24,366 bases of DNA from an uncultured Porphyromonadaceae bacterium (GTDB lineage: Bacteria > Bacteroidota > Bacteroidia > Bacteroidales > Muribaculaceae). The translations under genes were made by a program, and so were the position numbers. The stretch's first letter is position 1; every line of letters starts with the position of its first letter. Shown piece by piece: positions 14,854-23,907 of this stretch. A model generated the notes under the pieces. That model was not told the origin of the DNA. It searched no databases and saw nothing but the letters and a program-made list of their open reading frames with translations. The stretch covers positions 1 to 24,366 of the forward strand of contig CALJBF010000230.1 of assembly GCA_938027385.1 (NCBI GenBank), written 5' to 3'.

Positions 14854-14907
14854 ATGTGGCGTATGTGACGTATGTTACTTATGTAACTTATGTGGCTTAT
14901 GTGGCTT
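14854..14907. repeat. 9-bp tandem repeat, tract 3 (6 units, consensus ATGTGGCTT)
   Basis: Units start at 14854, 14863, 14872, 14881, 14890 and 14899. The last two are identical (ATGTGGCTT) and the others differ at two or three positions. The tract begins 10 bases after the stop of the EnvC-like gene and precedes the terminator. It is the same sequence family as the tract at 5869-5913. Confidence 0.88.
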
Positions 14908-14917
14908 GCTTAGCGGG

Positions 14918-16864
14918 TCAGCGGCGGAGCCACGCCTCGGGATCCTGTTTGTCGCGGCCGTGGCGAATCTCGAAATGGAGCACCGAGCGGCCGTCGTCGT
15001 CGGGGTTGGCGTAGACGGTGCCGATGGTCTGGCCGGCCTTGACACGCTGGTGTGCCGATACCGAAATCTGGCCGAGGTTGGCATAGACGGTCAGGTAATC
15101 GCCGTGACGCACCACAACCACGTTGTTGAAACCGTCGGGGCGGAAGATCGCCGACACCTCGCCGTCAAAGACGGCACGCACCGGAGCTTTGGGCTGTGTC
15201 TGTATGTCGAGGCCCGAGTTGGTGGTCTCGATGTGCGGCAGGGTGGGGTGCTTGTGGCGCCCGAAACGTTTCACGATGGTGTATCGGCCTGTCACGGGGA
15301 ACATCAGCGAACCCTGCATGGAACCGAAATCAGTGCCGGTGACCACCGGTGCCTTGGCATCGACAGTGCCTGTGGCGTAGGCAGTAGTGGCCGACTGCAG
15401 ACGCGGAGCCGTGGTGCCCGTGGCGTTCTGTGCCGGGCGCGGAGGAACCTCGGCCGCAGGCTTGGATTCCCCGCGTTTCGGGGGCGGCGGCACATCCGAC
15501 GGTTTTTTGTTCTCTTTGGCTGCATTGTCACGCCCCTTGTGTTTCACGCCTTTCACGTTGCGCGATTCGGGCACGTCGTTTTTCTTCTCTGCGGCCGACT
15601 TCCGCGCGGGGGGAGGGGGAACATCGTTTTTAGCACCTTTAGTGGCTCCTGCGGCCTCTTTGGCGGCCTTATCGGCTTTTTCCGCGGCTTTGCGGTCGGC
15701 GGCATCCTTTTCGCGACGTGCCTTGGCCTGTGCCTCGTCACGGGCCTTGGCCTGTGCCGCACGCTCGCGCTCCTCAGCCTGTACGCGCGCACGCTCCTCG
15801 GCATCAGCCCTGGCTTTCGCCTCAGCCTCGGCGCGGGCCTTTGCCTCGGCCTCGGCACGACGGCGCGCCTCCTCCTCGGCCTTGCGTTTGGCCTCGGCTT
15901 TGGCGCGGGCCTCGGCGGCGATAAGGTTGTCAAGCTCGGCATCGAGCTGTGCCGCCTGACGCGCACGGTCACCCATGATCTGGTCGAGTTCGGCACTGCG
16001 GTTCTTCAGCGAGTCGACGAGCCGGGCCGTCTCGGCCTGCTTCTTCTGCAATGTGGAGCGCTCCGAACCGAGTTCGCGGCGCGACTGCCGGTTCTGGTTC
16101 TGCAGACCGGTGAGCGAGAGGCGGCGGTCATCGAGGCTCTTGCGCACCGACCCGATCTCAGACTCCTTGTTGCGGCGCCATTTGTCGAACTGTTTAACCG
16201 AATTCATGCGGCGGTAAGCCTCGGCAAACGACTCTGACGAGAACACAAACGCCATCATCGACGTCTGCTGGCCGCGCCCCTGGGTCTTGCGCAGGGCGCG
16301 GGCGTAGTTCTTCGAAATGGATGACAACCGGTTGTCGAGCGTGGCGATTGAATCGCTGACAACGCCGATGCGCCGGTCAAGTGAATCGATGCGCCCGGTG
16401 ATGTTTCCGATGCGCTTGTTGCAGTCGCCGATCTCACCCTCCACCAGTTCAAGGTCATTTAGATGCTTTTCGGTAAGCCGGCGGTTGAATTTAAGCTGTT
16501 GTTGAGTTTTTCTGACCTCCTCTTCGGCCTGTTTCTTCTCCTGTCTTATCTGGCTGGCAGATTTGCCCGATTTGGTTTTTTCATTTTTCGATTTGGCGGA
16601 CTGCCTTCGTGCACTGCCTGATTTCGAGGCGTTTGACTGTTTGCCGGATTGACCCGATTTGGTTTTTTCATTTTTTGATTTGGCAGAACCTGTTTTTTTG
16701 CCGGAATTTTTACCGGTTGATTTCTTCTGCGAATGTTGAGTTGTGCGAGCCTGCGCCGTGAGTGCCGGAGCGGCCACAGAGAGGCCCGCGCCCCCCATGG
16801 CAAGTGCCGCAGCGACCAGACACACGGTCAACGCGCGCATGAGCTTTTCGATAGGTTTCATCAT
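14918..16864 (-). CDS. EnvC-like periplasmic LytM-domain protein (probable amidase activator)
   Basis: This 648-residue protein has an N-terminal signal region and a basic, low-complexity stretch with a duplicated AKSKNEKTKSG motif. Long coiled coils follow (about 110-290, then an Ala/Glu/Arg-rich helix about 310-400), then a disordered proline- and lysine-rich linker and a C-terminal LytM (M23) domain from about 530. In active LytM the ligands and catalytic residues are H-x3-D, YxH and HxH. Here they read N549...D553, YAN596 and VLH630, so most are lost. E. coli EnvC has a similarly degenerate LytM domain and activates AmiA/AmiB at the septum. The same role, controlling peptidoglycan hydrolysis in cell separation, is inferred here. 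The start overlaps the stop of the DUF4292 gene (ATGA), indicating translational coupling. Confidence 0.85.
   Translation of the reverse strand: MMKPIEKLMRALTVCLVAAALAMGGAGLSVAAPALTAQARTTQHSQKKSTGKNSGKKTGSAKSKNEKTKSGQSGKQSNASKSGSARRQSAKSKNEKTKSGKSASQIRQEKKQAEEEVRKTQQQLKFNRRLTEKHLNDLELVEGEIGDCNKRIGNITGRIDSLDRRIGVVSDSIATLDNRLSSISKNYARALRKTQGRGQQTSMMAFVFSSESFAEAYRRMNSVKQFDKWRRNKESEIGSVRKSLDDRRLSLTGLQNQNRQSRRELGSERSTLQKKQAETARLVDSLKNRSAELDQIMGDRARQAAQLDAELDNLIAAEARAKAEAKRKAEEEARRRAEAEAKARAEAEAKARADAEERARVQAEERERAAQAKARDEAQAKARREKDAADRKAAEKADKAAKEAAGATKGAKNDVPPPPARKSAAEKKNDVPESRNVKGVKHKGRDNAAKENKKPSDVPPPPKRGESKPAAEVPPRPAQNATGTTAPRLQSATTAYATGTVDAKAPVVTGTDFGSMQGSLMFPVTGRYTIVKRFGRHKHPTLPHIETTNSGLDIQTQPKAPVRAVFDGEVSAIFRPDGFNNVVVVRHGDYLTVYANLGQISVSAHQRVKAGQTIGTVYANPDDDGRSVLHFEIRHGRDKQDPEAWLRR
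16566..16684. repeat. Direct repeat within the EnvC-like gene
   Basis: Two 32-bp copies at 16566-16597 and 16653-16684, differing at one base, encode AKSKNEKTKSG twice in the basic linker after the signal peptide. They suggest a recent duplication or slippage in a low-complexity region. Confidence 0.8.
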
Positions 16865-17715
16865 CTTCCGCCGAGCAGATTTTTAAGCAACTGTGCATTG
16901 AGTCTTATGCGGGTGGCGCCGCGCGGGGTCGACCATTCGCGGGGTTTCACATTCGAGGCGTTCCATTTGGCGCCTGACAGATCCCAGTCGACCGTGGCGG
17001 CCATCTTGCCGTTGTCGACGGTCACGGTGGTCACACCTGCCATCTCACCGGCAGGCGTAGCGGTTATGTCGAGGTAGTTCACGACAGCCTCGTGCTGCCC
17101 GGCCTTGAGCGCCGTGGTGAAGAGCTGGCGCGTGTCGCGGTTCACCACAAAACCGAACTCGGCGCCCGAAGGCTGGCGTTTCGGCGTGATGACCAAAGCT
17201 TGGTCTATGTCGTCGAAATCGAACAGACGCGTGTCAGCCGCCGTGAGTGCCGTCATGCCGGGGTAGAAGATACGCCCCAGCAGCATGTCCTGCACATTCG
17301 ACAGCGTATAGCCGTCGGCGCCGAAGAACTGCGCCAGACTCTCGGAGACATATTTCTTGTTCACCTTCACATAGCCGTGCACCGAATCGCAGTCGGCCAC
17401 GAGATAACCCACCTCGAAACCGAGCATACGCACCGAAACATCTATGCTTTTGTCGCGCACCATCACCACACGGGCCGAAACACCGAGTTTCGTAGGTGCC
17501 TCAAGATTGATTTTTGCCGGAACCGACACGTTCTTCCACTCTTTCGCACCGGCTGTGATGGACTGGAACACCTGCTGTGAGGTTGACGCAGCGGCGGGAA
17601 TATCATTTCCGCCTGTAGTGGGTGTGGCGGGGGCGACAGCGCGCTGCGACGAGCAGGCGCATGCCAGCAGTGCCAGCGCACCGCAAATGACCTGATATAT
17701 TACTTTTCTTTTCAT
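16861..17715 (-). CDS. DUF4292 outer-membrane lipoprotein
   Basis: This 284-residue lipoprotein has a signal peptide ending in LLAC, putting the lipidated cysteine at residue 19; a second cysteine at 21 is a less likely site. The mature part is predicted to be a curved beta-sheet with helices. It contains EAPTKLGVSARVVMVRDKSIDVSVRMLGFEVG and a later region with DNGKMAATVDWDLSG, as expected for DUF4292 proteins. The fold has been compared to the lipoprotein carriers LolA/LolB, so a role in lipoprotein handling or envelope assembly is plausible but unproven here. It lies between a TPR protein and the EnvC-like protein, and this order is, from memory, common in Bacteroidales. Its stop overlaps the next start. 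Confidence 0.87.
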   Translation of the reverse strand: MKRKVIYQVICGALALLACACSSQRAVAPATPTTGGNDIPAAASTSQQVFQSITAGAKEWKNVSVPAKINLEAPTKLGVSARVVMVRDKSIDVSVRMLGFEVGYLVADCDSVHGYVKVNKKYVSESLAQFFGADGYTLSNVQDMLLGRIFYPGMTALTAADTRLFDFDDIDQALVITPKRQPSGAEFGFVVNRDTRQLFTTALKAGQHEAVVNYLDITATPAGEMAGVTTVTVDNGKMAATVDWDLSGAKWNASNVKPREWSTPRGATRIRLNAQLLKNLLGGR

Positions 17716-17767
17716 TGCAAACCGATTGGCATGAGGGGGCCCTGATTACCGGAAACCGTGAGGGCAC

Positions 17768-19558
17768 TCATTCAAAAAAATGGGTGCGGTGCTGTACCTT
17801 CTTTTTGAGCAACGCGTTGTCGGGGTCAAGCTCAAGAGCCTTCTCCCAGAGCTCGACAGCCCTGGCGGGCTCGCCGTTCATATAATAGATATCGCCGGCG
17901 TGGCTGAGCACGTCGGGCTGCGGATTGTCTGATTCAAGCTCTATGGCGCGGTCAATGTACTCCCTGGCCTTGTCATACTGTTTCTTGTTGAAGAGAATCC
18001 AGGCGTATGTGTCAAGGAAGGTGTCATTGTCGGGCTGAGCGGCCAGCGAGCGGGCCGAATACTCTTCGGCACGGTCAAGCATGGCAGCATCGCCCGAAAG
18101 CACCATATAGTAGGCGTAGTTATTGAGGGCCAGGGCGTTGTCGGGGTTGACACGCAACGCCTCCTCATAGTATGTGAACGCTGAGTCGCGGTTGCCCAGC
18201 GAGTGGTACGAGTCGCCGATGGCGGCAAGCACCTGTGACATGGCCTCTTCGTCGGCCGCGGGACCTTCGGCGCGCAGTGTGGCAAGTACCTTGTCGAAAT
18301 ACTCCATGGCGCGCGTATAGTCGCCGATCATCTGGTAGTTGCCCCCCTGCATGAGGTTCACGTTCACATTGTCGGGAAAATAGTGCAGGGCACGCTCGCC
18401 GATGGCGATGGCTTTCTGCGGCCGGTTGGCCTGCGAATAGAGGCTCATCACGGTCATCCACCGCACCGAATCGGCGGGATTGGCGTCGAGGGCGATCTCC
18501 TGCTGTTCGGCGGCGCGGTCATAATGACGGCGCGCCACCAGATACGACGAATACAGGTCGCGGACCGAGCCCTCGTGCGGATGCTGCTGGATCACGCGGT
18601 CAAACAGCTCCTCGATCTCGGGGTTGTCGGCGGTATCGTTGTATATGTCAAGCGTATAAGCCTTCAGCAGTTCGGCCTTCACCTCCACATCGAGCGATTC
18701 CTGCCCGAGTGCCTGGGTGATCTCGCGGCGGTAGGCGGCCGAATCGCCTGTCTGCTTGTAATACTGGGCGCGCTTGTAATAGGCCAGTCCGTAGCCTGAA
18801 TCGACCCTGCACGCCTGGTCATAGTAGTATATGGCCGAATCGGGCTGCGAGAGGGCGCCGAAGACATCGCCCGAGTATATGAGTATGTCGGCGTTGCGCG
18901 GCGACGCCAGGCGGAACGCACGCAGTTGCGCCAGAGCCTCGGTGGAGTCTTTCAGCTGCAGCAGGGCGCGCACTTTATGCGAGGTGATGCCCAGGTCGTG
19001 CCCCTCGACACGCTCGATGGCGTCGAGCACGCCGATCGACTCGCGCAGAGCCGCCGAGTCACGTGAGGCCATGAGGGCCTCGGCGAACTTCAGCGATATG
19101 TCTGAATTGTCGGGGTTAAGCTCGTGGAGCTTGCGCCACACGCGGTTTGACTCGCCCACGTTGCCCAGGCGGTCGTTGATCATGCCGTAGAATACCGACG
19201 AATAATAGTCGGCGGGATTCTCGTCGAACCGGCGGCGCATCATCATGTACCCCTTGTGTGCGTAAGTGGTGTCGTTCTGGCCCAGGGCGAGCATGTAGTA
19301 GCCCAGCAACTGCCCCACGCCGCTGTCGGTGCTGTCAAGTTCCCAGGCCTGCGACATGATGTCGAAGAAGGCGTCGTCGTTGCCGAGCAGGTTCTGGCGC
19401 TGTGCCTCCATGAAGTAGAGGTCGGCCTTGCGCTGGGCATTGCGCTCGCTCCAGGCCTCGGGGCGGCTTTTCCCTTTGGGTTTGGAGTAGCCTGTGACAG
19501 CCACGGCCGCCAGGGTCATGGCGGCCACCAGAGTGAATATGTGCCTGAGAGCTCTCAT
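17768..19558 (-). CDS. Exported tetratricopeptide-repeat protein
   Basis: This 596-residue protein has an N-terminal signal peptide (MRALRHIFTLVAAMTLAAVA) and no lipobox cysteine. The rest is made of TPR units, clearest in the C-terminal half: around GDSYHSLGNRDSAFTYYEEA, in the DPDNALALNNYAYYMVLSGD-like segment, and in ILFNKKQYDKAREYIDRAIE. The C-terminus has one more TPR and ends HRTHFFE. It is likely a periplasmic or outer-membrane-associated scaffold that organises partner proteins. It sits 52 bases upstream of the DUF4292 lipoprotein gene and follows dut, a neighbourhood that suggests an envelope-assembly role. No catalytic function is implied. Confidence 0.9.
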   Translation of the reverse strand: MRALRHIFTLVAAMTLAAVAVTGYSKPKGKSRPEAWSERNAQRKADLYFMEAQRQNLLGNDDAFFDIMSQAWELDSTDSGVGQLLGYYMLALGQNDTTYAHKGYMMMRRRFDENPADYYSSVFYGMINDRLGNVGESNRVWRKLHELNPDNSDISLKFAEALMASRDSAALRESIGVLDAIERVEGHDLGITSHKVRALLQLKDSTEALAQLRAFRLASPRNADILIYSGDVFGALSQPDSAIYYYDQACRVDSGYGLAYYKRAQYYKQTGDSAAYRREITQALGQESLDVEVKAELLKAYTLDIYNDTADNPEIEELFDRVIQQHPHEGSVRDLYSSYLVARRHYDRAAEQQEIALDANPADSVRWMTVMSLYSQANRPQKAIAIGERALHYFPDNVNVNLMQGGNYQMIGDYTRAMEYFDKVLATLRAEGPAADEEAMSQVLAAIGDSYHSLGNRDSAFTYYEEALRVNPDNALALNNYAYYMVLSGDAAMLDRAEEYSARSLAAQPDNDTFLDTYAWILFNKKQYDKAREYIDRAIELESDNPQPDVLSHAGDIYYMNGEPARAVELWEKALELDPDNALLKKKVQHRTHFFE

Positions 19559-19590
19559 AAGGGAAAATGCAGGTGGTTAGTTTAAGCAGC

Positions 19591-19641
19591 GTGGGCTTCG
19601 GTTTCTGTTATCGGCCCAGCTGGGCCGATAACCCGACAGGG
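19591..19641. repeat. REP-like palindromic element, copy B
   Basis: A perfect 26-bp palindrome occupies 19607-19632, with half-site GTTATCGGCCCAG. It is preceded by GTGGGCTTCGGTT and followed by CCCGACAGGG. The whole element aligns to copy A at 5387-5439. It lies between dut and the TPR gene, where it could form a hairpin in their shared transcript. Confidence 0.85.
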
Positions 19642-19729
19642 ATTGCCCCGCCGGGGGAAAGGCGGCCACGCCCAAGGGAAAGAGCGGGCACGCACGGGGG
19701 CAGGGCACGCGCGGGGGCGCCCGGGCGGG

Positions 19730-20170
19730 TCAGAGGCCGGTGTGGCCGAAGGCGCCGTGGCCGCGCTCGGTCTCGTCGATGCGGTCAACCGGCTCCCAGT
19801 CTACGCGGGTGTATTCCTTGATCACCATCTGGCAGATGCGCTCGCCGTCGTTGATGGTGAACGGCTCGTTGGAGAGGTTGATGACGATGACACCGATTTC
19901 GCCGCGGTAGTCGGCGTCGACTGTGCCGGGGGTGTTCACCAGCGAGATACCATGCTTGATGGCCAGGCCGCTGCGCGGGCGTATCTGGCACTCGTAGCCG
20001 TGGGGCAGCTGCATGTATAACCCGGTGGGAATGAGCGCGCGTTCGAGAGGCCCGAGGGTCACGGGTTCCTTGAGGAACGCCCTCACATCCATGCCTGCTG
20101 AGCCGGGGGTGGCATACTCGGGCAGCGGATGGTGCGAGCGGTTTATGATCTTTACTTTGATGGTTTCCAT
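19730..20170 (-). CDS. dut: Deoxyuridine 5'-triphosphate nucleotidohydrolase
   Basis: This 146-residue trimeric dUTPase hydrolyses dUTP to dUMP and diphosphate, keeping uracil out of DNA and supplying dUMP for dTMP synthesis. All five family motifs are visible: I PGSAGMDVRA, II PRSGLA, III NTPGTVDADYRGEIGVIV (with the catalytic aspartate), IV ICQMVI and V RGHGAFGHTG. Motif V has GHGAFG where many enzymes have GxGGFG. The ATG at 20170 gives METIKVKIINRS, a typical N-terminus, so an 18-codon upstream extension was dropped. It lies in the - strand train between the DUF2723 gene and the TPR gene. Confidence 0.96.
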   Translation of the reverse strand: METIKVKIINRSHHPLPEYATPGSAGMDVRAFLKEPVTLGPLERALIPTGLYMQLPHGYECQIRPRSGLAIKHGISLVNTPGTVDADYRGEIGVIVINLSNEPFTINDGERICQMVIKEYTRVDWEPVDRIDETERGHGAFGHTGL

Positions 20171-20201
20171 AACTGTGGTGCTGTGAGGGATTTGAAGCCC
20201 G

Positions 20202-20222
20202 GGGACTCGCTTTGCTCGTCCC
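20202..20222. repeat. Imperfect hairpin cluster between dut and the DUF2723 gene
   Basis: GGGAC/GTCCC arms enclose GC-TTT-GC. An outer CTGTG (20181-20185) can pair with CACAG (20222-20226), and a further CCCAA/TTGGG stem lies at 20265-20278. The 125-base spacer has no gene. The structures could be weak terminators or processing sites. Confidence 0.45.
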
Positions 20223-20295
20223 ACAGTATTCCCCGCTTGCTACAGATTAAAACACCGGCCGAGCCCCAAGTGTTTGGGACCCGGGCGTGTGCATG

Positions 20296-23200
20296 TCACT
20301 GCTGGGGCAGATACTCCTCAAGGTCGTTGATGTTGATGCCGGCGGCCGAAAGTTTCTTGGTGAGGTTGTCGGTATCGCCGCCGTAGGTCATGTAGTCCTC
20401 GATCAGGGTGTATAGGTACACGGGCACATAGCGGTCGGTGGCCGACAGACCCGAGTAACCCCAGCCGGGGAGGGTGCGTCGCAGTTCGCGGAAGTAGGGG
20501 AGGTATTTGCCGTAACGCAGAATCTCGCTCTCGAGAATCTGCATGCCGCGCTGCTGCAGCTCCCGGTTCTCGGTCTGGAGGCCGAGCATCAGGTAGAGGC
20601 GTGCGATCTGCTCGCCGATCTGGATGCTGTAGGGCACGACCGAGGCGGGCAGTTTCTCGTCGACGAGTTTCAGCACGGTCTCAGCCTTGGCGAAACGGTC
20701 GGCGGCAAACTTGCGGTCGGCATCGCTGACCGAAGTGCTGTCGGCGGGGTTAAGGGCGTCATATCCTTCGAAATAGAGCGCTGTAGCCAGGTCAGCCACC
20801 GCCGAGCGGTGGGTGGTGACCATGCGGCGCACCGTCTCGTCAAGGTATATACCCTTGGTATCGGCCACACCGCCCCAGCGGAATTTCTCGGTGACGTTGC
20901 GGTACATCTTGTCAGTGTCGGTCCAGGTGCGCTGTCCGGCCTGTCCCGGCTCGGGATTGCGCAGGGGGGTAAACTGGTATGCCAGACCGGTGTTGCGCAT
21001 GTAGGGCGACATCGACAGGTAATACTCGTCGGGCACCGTCATGGCCACATAGACCGGACGGTTCCAGCCGTTCTTGACCGAGGTGTTGAGCATATCAAGC
21101 GAGAGTGCCTGGCTCAGTGTCACGCCGGCACCACCGTTGTAAGGGTCGTTGGCAAGGTCGATCTCTATGGCGTCGCCCACGGCGGGAGCCTCGCGCTCGC
21201 CGATTACACCGGCCTTCACAGCCTCGGCGGCATTGACGGGGATATACATGCGCGGATAACGCAGCACACGCTGGCCCATCTCCATGGCGGCGGGGTTGCG
21301 GTAGAGGTCCTCAAGGGCAGTCGACACCTGCACGCGCTGTGACGAGTCGGCCGGCGCGATGAACGAATACTGCAGACGGTCAAAGGCATAGTCGGCCGGC
21401 GTAGCCATCATGTCGATGCCCGGCGCACCCTCGGTGGCCACGCGCATCTGGTTGGCGTACCAGTCGGTGGTGAGATACGAGAGGTTGACGACACGCACGT
21501 CGGGACGGAACCCTTCCACCTCCTGGGCGTACCAGAGGGGGAATGTGTCGTTGTCGCCGTTGGTGAAGATTATGCCGTTCTGATCGACCGACGAGAGGTA
21601 GTTCATGCCAAAATCGCGTGTGGTGTATCGGCCCGAGCGGTCATGGTCGTCCCAGGTCTGCGACACCATCTGCAGCGGCACCAGCACGCCTATGGCCACG
21701 GCCACCACAGCCGCGGTCTTGAGCGCCGCGGGCGAGTCAACGCGCTCCGTGACAGCGGGTTTTGCAGCCCCGTGTGCCGGTTTCTCTTTCTTTGCCATAA
21801 GCCAGCGCACGAATGCGTCGACGGCGGCCACGCCCATGCCGAGCCAGATGGCGAACGCATAGAACGATCCGGCAAAGGCATAATCGCGCTCACGCGGCTG
21901 CAGAGGGGGCTGGTTGAGGTAGAGCACGATGGCGATACCCGTCATGAAGAAGAAGAAGAATATCACCCAGAACTGCTCGATGCCGCGTTTCGAGTGGAAA
22001 GCCTGCCACGACAGGCCGAAGAGACCCATCAGCAGCGGGAGCATGAAGAACACGTTGTGCCCCTTGTTACCCTTTCCGTACTCGTCGGGAAGGAGGCTCT
22101 GGTCGCCCAGGCGCGGATTGTCGATAAAGGAAATGCCTGAAATCCAGTTGCCGCGGTTGGCCTCGCCCTGGCCGGCGAAATCGTTCTGACGGCCTGCGAA
22201 GTTCCACATGAAATAGCGCCAGTACATGTAGTTGAGCTGGTAATTCATGAAATACTGCAGGTTCTGGGCGAAGGTGGGACGCGCCAGCGTGGCGGTCTGA
22301 ATGGTGTTGCCGTCAGGGTCGACGACAAGAGGAGCCTCGACGCGCGCCAGGTCATCGGCCGACGCGCCGATCCACTCCATGTATGCCTCGGGGTGCGTTG
22401 AGGCGGTGGAATACATGCGCGGGAAGAACATCTCGGGCGTCATGGCGTATTTGGTCTCCTGACGGGCCACGACATACTTGTCAGGCTGGTCAGGCGAGGT
22501 CTTCACCGCCTTGGCATACACGTTCTTGCCCGGAATGCGGTGGTAGGTATATTCACCGGCGGGGGTGAGTTCCCTCACCACTGTCGAGGCGAATGTGGGG
22601 CCGTAGAGCAGCGGGGTGTCACCGTACTGCTCGCGGTTGAGATATGACGAGAGAGCGAATACATTGTCGGGCGAGTTCTGGTTCATCGGCGGGTTGGCGG
22701 CCGAGCGGATAAGCAGCAGGGCGTATGACGAATAGCCCACGAAAATCACCAGAATCGACAGCGCCGTCAGGGTGAGGATGCGCACGGGCAGTTTCTTCGC
22801 GGCCCAGAGCCATACGGCCAGGGCGCCAAGCATGATTACCGGAATCCAGAGCGAGCTGCCGATGAAGGGGATGCCGCTCAGCAGCACCGTGAGCAGGAAC
22901 GACCAACGTACGGCCGAAACCGAGCGCTGTCGGTAGAGCGTGCGCACGCACCAGATGGCAACCGCCACAAACAGAAGGGCATACACAAGCACGCCGATGT
23001 TGTATGACAGGCCGAGCGTGTTCACGAAGAAAAGCTCGAAATAACCGGCCACCTCGATGAATCCCGGCACCAGACCGAACAGAATCAGGGCCACCAGGAT
23101 AGCCGACACACCTAAGGCGATGAGCGACCCGGTAGCCGTGGTGTTGCGGAACTTGCGGTAATATATGACCAGCACGATGGCGGGGATACAGAGCAGGTTA

Positions 23201-23784
23201 AGCAGATGCACGGCTATCGACACGCCGATGATGTATGCGATCAGCACCAGATAGCGGTCGGCACCGGGTTGGTCGGCGCGGTTCTCCCATTTCAGGATCA
23301 GCCAGAATACCAGGGCAGTACAGAACGACGAGAAGGCATAGACCTCGCCCTCGACGGCCGAGAACCAGAAGGTATCGCTCCATGTGTATGCCAGGGCGCC
23401 GCAGATGCCCGAGCCGAATATCACGGCCATGCGGGTCCAGGGGATTGATGTGGCGTCGTCGCTGACAATCAGACGTTTCACCAGGTGGGTGATGGTCCAG
23501 AAAAGCAGCAGTATCGTGCCGGCCGACAGCAGCGCCGACATTGAGTTGACCATCAGCGCGGCCTTGGTGACATCGCCGCCGGCGAAGTTCACGAAGAACC
23601 TGGCGGCAAGCATGAAGATAGGGTTGCCCGGCGGGTGGCCCACCTCAAGTTTCGTGCCCTGGGCGATGAACTCGGGACAATCCCAGAAACTGGCCGTCGG
23701 CTCGACGGTCAACAGGTAGGTCACTGCCGCCACTGCAAAGCAGAACCAACCCAGAATGTTGTTGATCAGTCTGTATTGTTTCAT
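20296..23784 (-). CDS. DUF2723 (GT117) multi-pass membrane glycosyltransferase-like protein
   Basis: This 1162-residue protein belongs to DUF2723, placed in CAZy as GT117 and related to the GT-C fold of protein O-mannosyltransferases. The N-terminal motif FWDCPEFIAQGTKLEVGHPPGNPIF contains the acidic residues and the GHPPGNP loop that are hallmarks. About a dozen hydrophobic helices follow up to about residue 720. The C-terminal portion, about 400 residues, is soluble and probably periplasmic, with a TPR-like or helical end. It probably uses a lipid-linked sugar donor to modify proteins or surface glycans. The acceptor is not known. The gene has its own strong promoter upstream and leads the - strand envelope gene train. 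Confidence 0.9.
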   Translation of the reverse strand: MKQYRLINNILGWFCFAVAAVTYLLTVEPTASFWDCPEFIAQGTKLEVGHPPGNPIFMLAARFFVNFAGGDVTKAALMVNSMSALLSAGTILLLFWTITHLVKRLIVSDDATSIPWTRMAVIFGSGICGALAYTWSDTFWFSAVEGEVYAFSSFCTALVFWLILKWENRADQPGADRYLVLIAYIIGVSIAVHLLNLLCIPAIVLVIYYRKFRNTTATGSLIALGVSAILVALILFGLVPGFIEVAGYFELFFVNTLGLSYNIGVLVYALLFVAVAIWCVRTLYRQRSVSAVRWSFLLTVLLSGIPFIGSSLWIPVIMLGALAVWLWAAKKLPVRILTLTALSILVIFVGYSSYALLLIRSAANPPMNQNSPDNVFALSSYLNREQYGDTPLLYGPTFASTVVRELTPAGEYTYHRIPGKNVYAKAVKTSPDQPDKYVVARQETKYAMTPEMFFPRMYSTASTHPEAYMEWIGASADDLARVEAPLVVDPDGNTIQTATLARPTFAQNLQYFMNYQLNYMYWRYFMWNFAGRQNDFAGQGEANRGNWISGISFIDNPRLGDQSLLPDEYGKGNKGHNVFFMLPLLMGLFGLSWQAFHSKRGIEQFWVIFFFFFMTGIAIVLYLNQPPLQPRERDYAFAGSFYAFAIWLGMGVAAVDAFVRWLMAKKEKPAHGAAKPAVTERVDSPAALKTAAVVAVAIGVLVPLQMVSQTWDDHDRSGRYTTRDFGMNYLSSVDQNGIIFTNGDNDTFPLWYAQEVEGFRPDVRVVNLSYLTTDWYANQMRVATEGAPGIDMMATPADYAFDRLQYSFIAPADSSQRVQVSTALEDLYRNPAAMEMGQRVLRYPRMYIPVNAAEAVKAGVIGEREAPAVGDAIEIDLANDPYNGGAGVTLSQALSLDMLNTSVKNGWNRPVYVAMTVPDEYYLSMSPYMRNTGLAYQFTPLRNPEPGQAGQRTWTDTDKMYRNVTEKFRWGGVADTKGIYLDETVRRMVTTHRSAVADLATALYFEGYDALNPADSTSVSDADRKFAADRFAKAETVLKLVDEKLPASVVPYSIQIGEQIARLYLMLGLQTENRELQQRGMQILESEILRYGKYLPYFRELRRTLPGWGYSGLSATDRYVPVYLYTLIEDYMTYGGDTDNLTKKLSAAGININDLEEYLPQQ

Positions 23785-23875
23785 CAGGTGATGATGTTGT
23801 TGTCTCTCGCTGTGTTAAGTAACTGTTCAAGATTTATTGCCGGCCGGATATTCCGCACGGCTCTCAATCAAACTA

Positions 23876-23907
23876 CAAAATTAACTTAATCTCACGTGCC
23901 CCCCAAA
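23876..23907 (-). promoter_or_regulatory. Bacteroidetes promoter for the DUF2723 gene train
   Basis: Read on the - strand, the -33 element TTTG (23904-23907) and the -7 element TAATTTTG (23876-23883) are 20 bases apart, the expected spacing. The implied leader is about 85-90 bases. This is one of the two best promoters in the window. Confidence 0.78.

Noticed and set aside
14918..15300. Active M23 zinc endopeptidase
   Set aside because: Two of three expected metal ligands are kept at most and the catalytic histidines are replaced, so an activator role fits better.
14906..16237. Long open frame on the + strand opposite the EnvC-like gene
   Set aside because: Its composition follows the GC bias and the repeats of the real gene on the - strand. 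It has no signal, domain or start context, and the overlapping - strand gene has a clear domain structure.
20171..20224. Upstream start extending dut by 18 residues
   Set aside because: The METIKVKI start matches the normal dUTPase N-terminus; the extension lies in the structured spacer.
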